From Acidobacteriota bacterium (GTDB taxonomy: Bacteria > Acidobacteriota > Terriglobia > Bryobacterales > Bryobacteraceae): a stretch of DNA of 47,853 bases. Location: NCBI GenBank assembly GCA_017304135.1, contig JAFLBB010000033.1, positions 1 through 47,853 of the forward strand. The letters run 5' to 3'. Numbering within the stretch: position 1 is the stretch's first letter; every line of letters starts with the position of its first letter. The translations under genes were made by a program, and so were the position numbers. Shown here piece by piece: positions 42,760 through 47,853 of this stretch. The notes beneath the pieces were generated by a model. It was not told the origin of the DNA. It saw nothing but the letters and a program-made list of their open reading frames with translations, and ran no database searches.

Positions 42760-42810
42760 CGTGGAACCAGCGCGGAAACGACTCTCCGCCGGCTGGGGGG
42801 CGCGATCGTC

Positions 42811-43911
42811 CTAGGCAAACTCGGGCAATCGCACCAACGCCCCGCCCTGCATCGCCGACTCATGCGCGCAGATGCCGGCGCAGGTCCAGTTCACTGACTG
42901 GTAGACGTCGGGGAACGACGGACGGCCTTGTGTGATGCTCGACAGAAACTCGTGCACCAGGTGAGGGTGCGATCCGCCATGTCCGCCGCCTTGAATGAAT
43001 GACAGGTGGGCGTGCTCATCGTCGTAGACGCCCTTGGTGGTGAAGCGCCGGATGGGTTCGGGCAGGAGCCTGGCATAGTCGGGCACGGCGACTCGCTCCG
43101 GCCGCTCGCCCCAATGCACCACGGGATCCTCGCCCTCAATGCGCGCCCACTCAAAGGCCGCCTTGTCGCCGTAGACGTCGAAGCTCTCCACATACTGCCG
43201 CGCCGTTTCAAACAGCGACCGCGTCACCTCAAAGGCCAGCGGCTGATCGCGGACGTGGAAGAGCGCGCTTTCGACGGCAAACGGCGAACCGTATTTGGCG
43301 GCGAGAGGAGCGGCGATGCTTCCTGAACCAAAGCACGACACGCTGCCGGCCTGCCCGCGCACCAGCGCCAGGCAGGGGCTCACGGCGTGGGTCGCGTAGT
43401 GCATCGGCGGGAGGCCCTCCCAGTATCCCGGCCAGCCGGCCATCTCCTGCTGGTGGCAGCCCCGGAGGAACTGGATGCGCCCCAGTTGCCCGGTCTGCTC
43501 CATCTCGCGGACGAAGAGGAACTCCCGCGTGTAGATGGCGGTCTCCATCATCATGTAGTTTCTGCCCGACTCCTGTGCGGCGGCGACGATGGCGGCGCAG
43601 TCCTCGACGCTGGTCGCGGCGGGCACGGTGCAGGCCACATGTTTGCCCGCCTTGAGCGCGGCAATGCTCTGCGGGGCGTGCAGGTGGATGGGCGAATTGA
43701 TGTGCACGGCATCGAGCTTGGGGTCGGCGATGAGTTCGTCGAAGCTGGTGTAGCGCCTGGTCACGCCAAACTGATTGCCTACCTCCTCCAGCTTGTCCGG
43801 CGTGCGCTGGCAGATGGCGTACATCTCAGCGTCGGGGTGAGCCTGATAGATGGGGATGAATTCTTTTCCGAATCCTAGTCCGACAATTCCGACATGAATT
43901 TTCTTGGTCAT
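42811..43911 (-). CDS. Gfo/Idh/MocA-family protein with altered EKP motif
   Basis: This 366-residue protein has a Rossmann N-domain with VGIVGLGFG (about 7-15) for NAD(P), and a C-terminal alpha/beta domain with an acidic face. Family members oxidise or rearrange sugars. In most, GKHVxCEKP supplies a catalytic Lys; here the segment reads GKHVACTVP (T95, V96), so that Lys is absent. H-rich GGGHGGSHPHLVHEF near the C-terminus may compensate. It is the last gene of the minus-strand sugar cluster and starts 20 bases after the sulfatase stop. The frame is open far upstream, but the ATG at 43911 begins a clean NAD domain (MTKKIHVGIVG). Confidence 0.88.
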   Translation of the reverse strand: MTKKIHVGIVGLGFGKEFIPIYQAHPDAEMYAICQRTPDKLEEVGNQFGVTRRYTSFDELIADPKLDAVHINSPIHLHAPQSIAALKAGKHVACTVPAATSVEDCAAIVAAAQESGRNYMMMETAIYTREFLFVREMEQTGQLGRIQFLRGCHQQEMAGWPGYWEGLPPMHYATHAVSPCLALVRGQAGSVSCFGSGSIAAPLAAKYGSPFAVESALFHVRDQPLAFEVTRSLFETARQYVESFDVYGDKAAFEWARIEGEDPVVHWGERPERVAVPDYARLLPEPIRRFTTKGVYDDEHAHLSFIQGGGHGGSHPHLVHEFLSSITQGRPSFPDVYQSVNWTCAGICAHESAMQGGALVRLPEFA

Positions 43912-43931
43912 GGCTGTTAGTTCCCGAACTC

Positions 43932-45386
43932 CTATTGCGTCACCGCCTGGCGGACCTTCCTCCATCCTTTGCCCTGGTCGAGCAGGGCAGAGAGACGGCT
44001 GACCTCGCCCGCGTGGGCTCTCTCCGCGGCCAGGTTGCGCGTGGCCAACGGACCATTCGAATGATCGTATAGCTCGCGCTCCTTCACGCTGCTCCGTGCG
44101 CGGTCGAGCCACTCCGTGTAACGCCAGCGCCCGCTGCGCAGCGTGTATCCCATCACGGCGCCGCGCGGATACTGCGAAAACGCCGCTTCTTTCCAGCGCC
44201 GCCCCGGCTTGTCGAGCAGGGGGACCATGGACAGGCCCTCGCAATGCGGCGGCGCCTGGAAGCCGCACAACTCGGCAAGCGTCGGATAGATGTCGACAAA
44301 CTCCACCAGCGCAGGCGTGGACCTCCCTCCCAGTTTCCGGCCGGGCGCTCTCAACAACAGCGGAGCATGCGTGTCGATTTCGAAGTTGGTGTGCTTACAC
44401 CAGGCGCCGTAATCGTTGAGCTTCCAGCCGTGGTCGCCCCACAAGACGACGATGGTGTTCCCGGCCAGCCCGAGCGATTCCAACTCCGCCAGCACGCGCC
44501 CCACCTGGGCGTCCATGAACGAGACACAGGCCGCGTAGCCGTGCATCAACTGGCGCGCCAGCTCTGGGGAAACGGGCCCCGTGGCGGGCATCCCGGCAAA
44601 GCTCCGCAACTCGCCCCAATCCGAACGCGCCACCTCGGGAGAGCCGGCGGGCCAGTCCGGCTGCGTCACGGCGGGGAACTGCCCGGGGTCGTAGAGGTCC
44701 CAATACTTCTTCGGCGCATTGAACGGCAGATGAGGCTTGTAGAAGCCGGTGGCGAGGAAGAATGGCCGGTCTTTCAACCGCCGCAATTCACTGATGGCGC
44801 GGGTGGCCGTCTTGCCGTCGGGATAGTCGTCATCGGCAACATCGGGGCGTTCGAAGGCGGGTCCCATGCCGGCGCGCATTCCGGCGGAAAGCCGTGCGTC
44901 GCGCTCCTCCATGGCCCGCAGCGAGGCCGGGTCGAGGTAGGCCGCCTTGCCGGTCCAGTTGCCGGGCGGCACCCAAGGCTTCACGGACCATCCTTCGGGG
45001 TCGTCCTGCGTGTGATGGTAGATCTTGCCCAGGGCCACCGTCTCATAGCCGTTTTGCCGGAAGAACTGCGGCAGCGTGAGCACATCAGGCAAGTTCTTGC
45101 GCAGCGGGGTCTGCAGGTCGTAGATGCGCGTCGTGTCGGGACGCGTGCCGCTCAACAAGGAGGCTCGCGAGGGGGCGCACACGGCTTGCTGGCAGTAAGC
45201 GTGGTCAAAGCGCATCCCAGAGGCTGCCAACCGGTCGAGGTTCGGTGATCGGATACCGGGGTTCCCATAGCAGCCAAGACTGGGCCGCAGATCATCGACG
45301 GCGATCATCAGCACGTTGGGTCGCCGCGCTTGCGCCCCCTGCGCCAGGGCGCCGCCACCCCATGCCAGCCATTCTCGTCTTGTCAT
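43932..45386 (-). CDS. exported sulfatase (iduronate-2-sulfatase type)
   Basis: This 484-residue protein has a short Tat-like leader (MTRREWLAWGGG). NVLMIAVDDLRPSLGCYG (about 24-41) holds the metal-binding Asp pair. The signature C-A-P-S-R has C70, which needs formylglycine conversion. VALGKIYHH, FYKPHLPF and WGDHGWKLNDYG complete the site. The sequence is closest in pattern to iduronate-2-sulfatases, which act on sulfated uronic acids, but this is inferred from motifs only. GAGGACGAGGG precedes the ATG. A gap of 102 bases from the SIS gene may hold its own promoter (TACTCT on this strand). Confidence 0.93.
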   Translation of the reverse strand: MTRREWLAWGGGALAQGAQARRPNVLMIAVDDLRPSLGCYGNPGIRSPNLDRLAASGMRFDHAYCQQAVCAPSRASLLSGTRPDTTRIYDLQTPLRKNLPDVLTLPQFFRQNGYETVALGKIYHHTQDDPEGWSVKPWVPPGNWTGKAAYLDPASLRAMEERDARLSAGMRAGMGPAFERPDVADDDYPDGKTATRAISELRRLKDRPFFLATGFYKPHLPFNAPKKYWDLYDPGQFPAVTQPDWPAGSPEVARSDWGELRSFAGMPATGPVSPELARQLMHGYAACVSFMDAQVGRVLAELESLGLAGNTIVVLWGDHGWKLNDYGAWCKHTNFEIDTHAPLLLRAPGRKLGGRSTPALVEFVDIYPTLAELCGFQAPPHCEGLSMVPLLDKPGRRWKEAAFSQYPRGAVMGYTLRSGRWRYTEWLDRARSSVKERELYDHSNGPLATRNLAAERAHAGEVSRLSALLDQGKGWRKVRQAVTQ

Positions 45387-45488
45387 TGCCCTCGTCCTCG
45401 GCAGCAGGTGTGCCGCGTGGTTCCAGAGCTTTCAGAGTACATCCAGCGAATCAGAGGCTGGTGCAAGTCCGCAGCGGCGAGCAGAGGG

Positions 45489-46553
45489 TCAGGCGTGGTC
45501 CACGGTGGCCGGAAGGAGTCCGCCTTCGCCTTCGACAATGTAGGAGCAGAGCCGGAAGGCATCACAGTCCACCCCGCGAAGGTGCGCCAAGCGCTCGGCG
45601 GCCAATTGAGCAGGGATGCCATCGATCAGGAACTGCCATTGCGGCGGAACGGGCGGCAGGGAGAGAACAAGGTCCGCCGCGCCGGCTTCGAGGCGTTGTC
45701 CGACGAGCATGACCTTGGCTCCCAACTGGACGAGATCATGCGCCAGGGCCAGATCCTGCTCCCGCATCGCGCCGCCATCGATCCACAGGCCGATGCGCAG
45801 GCCCGGCGTGATCATCTCTTGCGGGCCGTGGCGGAAGGCTCCCGTGCCCATCGCCGCGGCGGGCGACTTGGCGGCCTCCTCCCACAGCAGCTTAGCCTCG
45901 TAGCAACTGGAGAGGCTGGCGCCTCGGGCGAGAAAATAATAAGTGGCCTCCGGCGCCAGCCAGTCACTTTCCTCGATTGCGCTTTGCCAGGCGGCGAGGC
46001 TCTCTTCGGTTGCGATGAGGGCTTCCGTTAGTGCGTGCGCATCGGTGGCCGTGATGCGGTTGACCGAAAGAAGAGCCAGCAGTGCGCCGATCATGGCCGG
46101 CGCGGTATACATCGTGACCGATACCTGGTGATCGAATGCCGCATTCATCAGCAGCGTGATGCCGGACTCACGGGCGAGCGGGCTGTCCGGTGTGTTGGTC
46201 AAGCCGATGACGACCGCGCCTGTCTGGCGGGCCTTGGAGAGCATCTGCACGATCTCGATGCTCCTTCCGCTGCGGGAGATCGTGAGGATCACCGACTTCG
46301 GCGGCAGTTGGACAAAGTGGACGAATTCGGCGGCGTCCACCAGATGGGCCGGGCAGCGATGGGCATGGAACATGTGCTGCACCGCGACGCCGGCATTCCA
46401 ACTGCTGCCGATGGCGGCAATGTAGACATGATCCGCCTCGCGCACGGCGGCCGCGGCCCGTTGCAACTCCAGCCAGCCGGGCCCCATGGTGTGCGTGAGT
46501 GACTTCCGCAACTCAGCGGGTTGGTGCAGAATGTCCTGCAAAAAGTGAGTCAT
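45489..46553 (-). CDS. SIS-domain sugar isomerase/deaminase (GlmS isomerase-like)
   Basis: This 354-residue protein has two SIS domains. The first shows AAIGSSWNAG (about 46-55) and TISRSGRSIE (about 90-99), the phosphosugar-binding Ser/Thr loops. The second has ARGASLSSCYEAKLLWEEAAKSPAAAMGTGAFRHGPQEM, a match to the GlmS isomerase-domain segment ending in HGP; I quote only separate short parts here: SLSSCYEAK, EEAAK, FRHGPQE. No glutaminase domain is present. Such enzymes deaminate or isomerise glucosamine-6-phosphate or fructosamine phosphates. The ATG at 46553 is 25 bases after the TIM-barrel stop; longer frames upstream overlap that gene. Probably cytoplasmic. Confidence 0.87.
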   Translation of the reverse strand: MTHFLQDILHQPAELRKSLTHTMGPGWLELQRAAAAVREADHVYIAAIGSSWNAGVAVQHMFHAHRCPAHLVDAAEFVHFVQLPPKSVILTISRSGRSIEIVQMLSKARQTGAVVIGLTNTPDSPLARESGITLLMNAAFDHQVSVTMYTAPAMIGALLALLSVNRITATDAHALTEALIATEESLAAWQSAIEESDWLAPEATYYFLARGASLSSCYEAKLLWEEAAKSPAAAMGTGAFRHGPQEMITPGLRIGLWIDGGAMREQDLALAHDLVQLGAKVMLVGQRLEAGAADLVLSLPPVPPQWQFLIDGIPAQLAAERLAHLRGVDCDAFRLCSYIVEGEGGLLPATVDHA

Positions 46554-46578
46554 TTCGATTGGCCTGCCTCTCGTGGAG

Positions 46579-47439
46579 TCATGCTCCCGGCTGTTTGGCT
46601 GAGGCGAACAGGTTGCGCATGAAGACAAGATTGCGGTGGAGGTCCTGGCTTCGCGTTTGGGGCGGGAATGTCATCTCCAAATTGGCCCAACCGCTGAAGC
46701 CGATGCCGGTCAGCGCTTGCACGATCGCGACGAAGTCCATTTTGCCTTCTCCGAAGTGAAGGGTGATCGGGTTCTCCTTCAAATGAACCTGGCAGATCCG
46801 CTCCGCGCCCAGCCAGCGGATCTCCTTCGCCGGATCGCGTCCGCGGCGCGTGGAGTTGCCCACATCGTAATAGACGCGCACCCATTTCGAGCCGACCTCA
46901 TCGAGCAGGCGTGCGTTGTCCTCCGCTGAGAGCCAGTTCTCCAGGCCTAATGTGACTTCAGCGGCTGCGGCGGCCGGGGCCAGCTCTTTCAGGAAGCCGG
47001 CGACCTCGTGGAGTTCGGGCCCGGTTTCCGCGGAACAATCCCTGCCGAAGAAGGGAACGAGCATGACGCGGGCGCCGAGGCGCCGTGTGATCCTCACTCC
47101 GTCGCGGACCCATTGCAGGGCTTGGCCACCCTTCTTGAGGCACTCACGGTTCAGAATGTCGATGCAAGTTCCGGCGACCGCGATGCGCTTCTCCGCGGTG
47201 AGCCGCAGGTAGTCATCGAGCAGTGGGGGATCGTCGAGCGCCAGTTTGCCGTTCACCGGCGTTAGGCCCAGGCTGACTTCGACGCCAGCGAAACCGGCGG
47301 CCGCGGCGAACTCGACGGCCTCGAGTTTGGCCCCCAGGCCGATGTTCCAGTCGGTGACACCGAATTGAACTTTCGCCGGCGATTGCGCAAACAGGGTGCC
47401 GAGCGATGCGGCGGCAAATCCTCTCCGTGTAGGGAACAT
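46579..47439 (-). CDS. exported sugar-phosphate isomerase/epimerase-like TIM barrel
   Basis: This 286-residue protein of the xylose-isomerase-like superfamily has a Tat-like leader (FPTRRGFAAASLG). The metal ligands expected for the family are visible: E in GLENW (about 163), D in YYDVGNS (about 190), H in CQVHLKE (about 218) and E in NLEMTFP (about 255). Members convert ketoses or hydrate inositols; the substrate is not known. It lies 12 bases after the upstream partial Gfo/Idh/MocA gene and 25 before the SIS gene, in one transcript. A GAGG lies about 11 bases before its ATG. Confidence 0.88.
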   Translation of the reverse strand: MFPTRRGFAAASLGTLFAQSPAKVQFGVTDWNIGLGAKLEAVEFAAAAGFAGVEVSLGLTPVNGKLALDDPPLLDDYLRLTAEKRIAVAGTCIDILNRECLKKGGQALQWVRDGVRITRRLGARVMLVPFFGRDCSAETGPELHEVAGFLKELAPAAAAAEVTLGLENWLSAEDNARLLDEVGSKWVRVYYDVGNSTRRGRDPAKEIRWLGAERICQVHLKENPITLHFGEGKMDFVAIVQALTGIGFSGWANLEMTFPPQTRSQDLHRNLVFMRNLFASAKQPGA

Positions 47440-47451
47440 GGCGCTAGGACC

Positions 47452-47853
47452 TCACAGGCGCACGTTGGCGTCAAGCGTTTCGTTGATCTTCAACATCTCA
47501 TCCCAGGTGAGGATGGCCTCCCGTTCGGCGGCCATGCGTCCGAGGATCGCTGTGAAAGTGCTTTCCGCACTGACCGCGGAGTTGTCCACCGTCTTGCCGC
47601 TCTTCACGGCTTCGACGAAGAGCTTGACGTTTTCGGCGGTGAAGCGCATCGTCTCGTCCTTCTCCACGCCCTGCCAGGGCTTCTCTCCGAGGATGGAGAG
47701 CGAGCCGCCGTAGTTGGCATAGGCGGTGCCCTTGCTGCCGCAGAGTTGCGTGAAGATGCGGTTGCCGCCGCGGAGGAACTGCATGGCGGTGAAGTCGAGC
47801 TTGATGCCGCCGGGATACCAGTAGGTGAGCACGTAGTGATCCCAGCAATTGCC
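47452..47853 (-). CDS. Gfo/Idh/MocA-family protein, C-terminal part (gene continues beyond the right edge)
   Basis: The frame is open through the right edge: 133 residues of the C-terminal alpha/beta domain are visible, starting GNCWDHYVLTYWYPGG. The sheet with MQFLRGGNRIFTQLCGSKG and the final helix (MAAEREAILTWDEM) match the end of GFO/IDH/MocA oxidoreductases, especially the exported family with a Tat leader. The N-terminal NAD domain lies outside the window. It is the first visible gene of the minus-strand sugar cluster, 12 bases before the TIM-barrel gene. Confidence 0.82.
   Translation of the reverse strand, partial: GNCWDHYVLTYWYPGGIKLDFTAMQFLRGGNRIFTQLCGSKGTAYANYGGSLSILGEKPWQGVEKDETMRFTAENVKLFVEAVKSGKTVDNSAVSAESTFTAILGRMAAEREAILTWDEMLKINETLDANVRL

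Noticed and set aside
41134..42897. 587-codon open frame on the plus strand
   Set aside because: Antisense to the ceramidase-like gene, Gly/Val/Ala-rich with no motif.

Overview
The window is high-GC DNA carrying a densely packed bacterial chromosome segment. The most likely source is an Acidobacteriota soil bacterium of the Solibacter/Bryobacter type. Reasons: Planctomycete-type cytochrome (DUF1549/DUF1553) proteins paired with exported DUF1501 proteins; an Oar-like TonB-dependent receptor with an N-terminal carboxypeptidase-regulatory domain; many twin-arginine-exported carbohydrate enzymes; and a tmRNA whose tag reads ANTQFAYAA. The assignment rests on family content recalled from memory, not on a search. 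I see no insertion sequence, prophage, CRISPR array, rRNA or tRNA gene.

Layout. 1-9.9 kb is a carbohydrate region: a frameshifted BNR-repeat protein, cupin, HEAT protein, GH51 arabinofuranosidase, PIG-L deacetylase, exported mannonate-dehydratase-like protein, an unknown GNAT-like protein and a GH50-like glycosidase. 9.9-20 kb is more housekeeping in nature: clpS divergent from ssrA (tmRNA), an orphan HicB-like protein, a zinc-ribbon microprotein, proline dehydrogenase, two small membrane proteins, a class A penicillin-binding protein of the PBP1b type, two TPR proteins and a sulfatase. 20-35.2 kb holds three consecutive modules, each a DUF1549/DUF1553 protein followed at once by a DUF1501 protein. 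Between them lie two tandem beta-propeller paralogues on the other strand and an SDR oxidoreductase resembling mannonate oxidoreductases. 35.2-42.7 kb holds a two-part exported protein (prenyltransferase-like toroid plus PHP-like region), the divergent Oar-like outer-membrane receptor and a ceramidase-like protein with a LamG-like tail. 42.8-47.9 kb is one minus-strand sugar cluster: two Gfo/Idh/MocA proteins, a xylose-isomerase-like TIM barrel, a GlmS-type SIS isomerase and a sulfatase.

How it fits together (inference). Most of the gene content suits capture and breakdown of plant or microbial polysaccharides, including sulfated and uronic sugars, outside the cytoplasm: GH51, GH50-like, sulfatases, mannonate enzymes, Oar receptor and cupin. 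The PSD1-type/DUF1501 modules are the least understood part. Their repetition and strict pairing suggest an exported two-component enzyme system whose chemistry is not known to me.

Two window-wide patterns stand out. The plus strand is C-rich over most of the first 20 kb and G-rich from about 21 to 42.7 kb, whichever strand is coding. Several genes lack a Shine-Dalgarno sequence but have a -10-like TANNNT box 6-7 bases before the ATG, as expected for leaderless transcripts.
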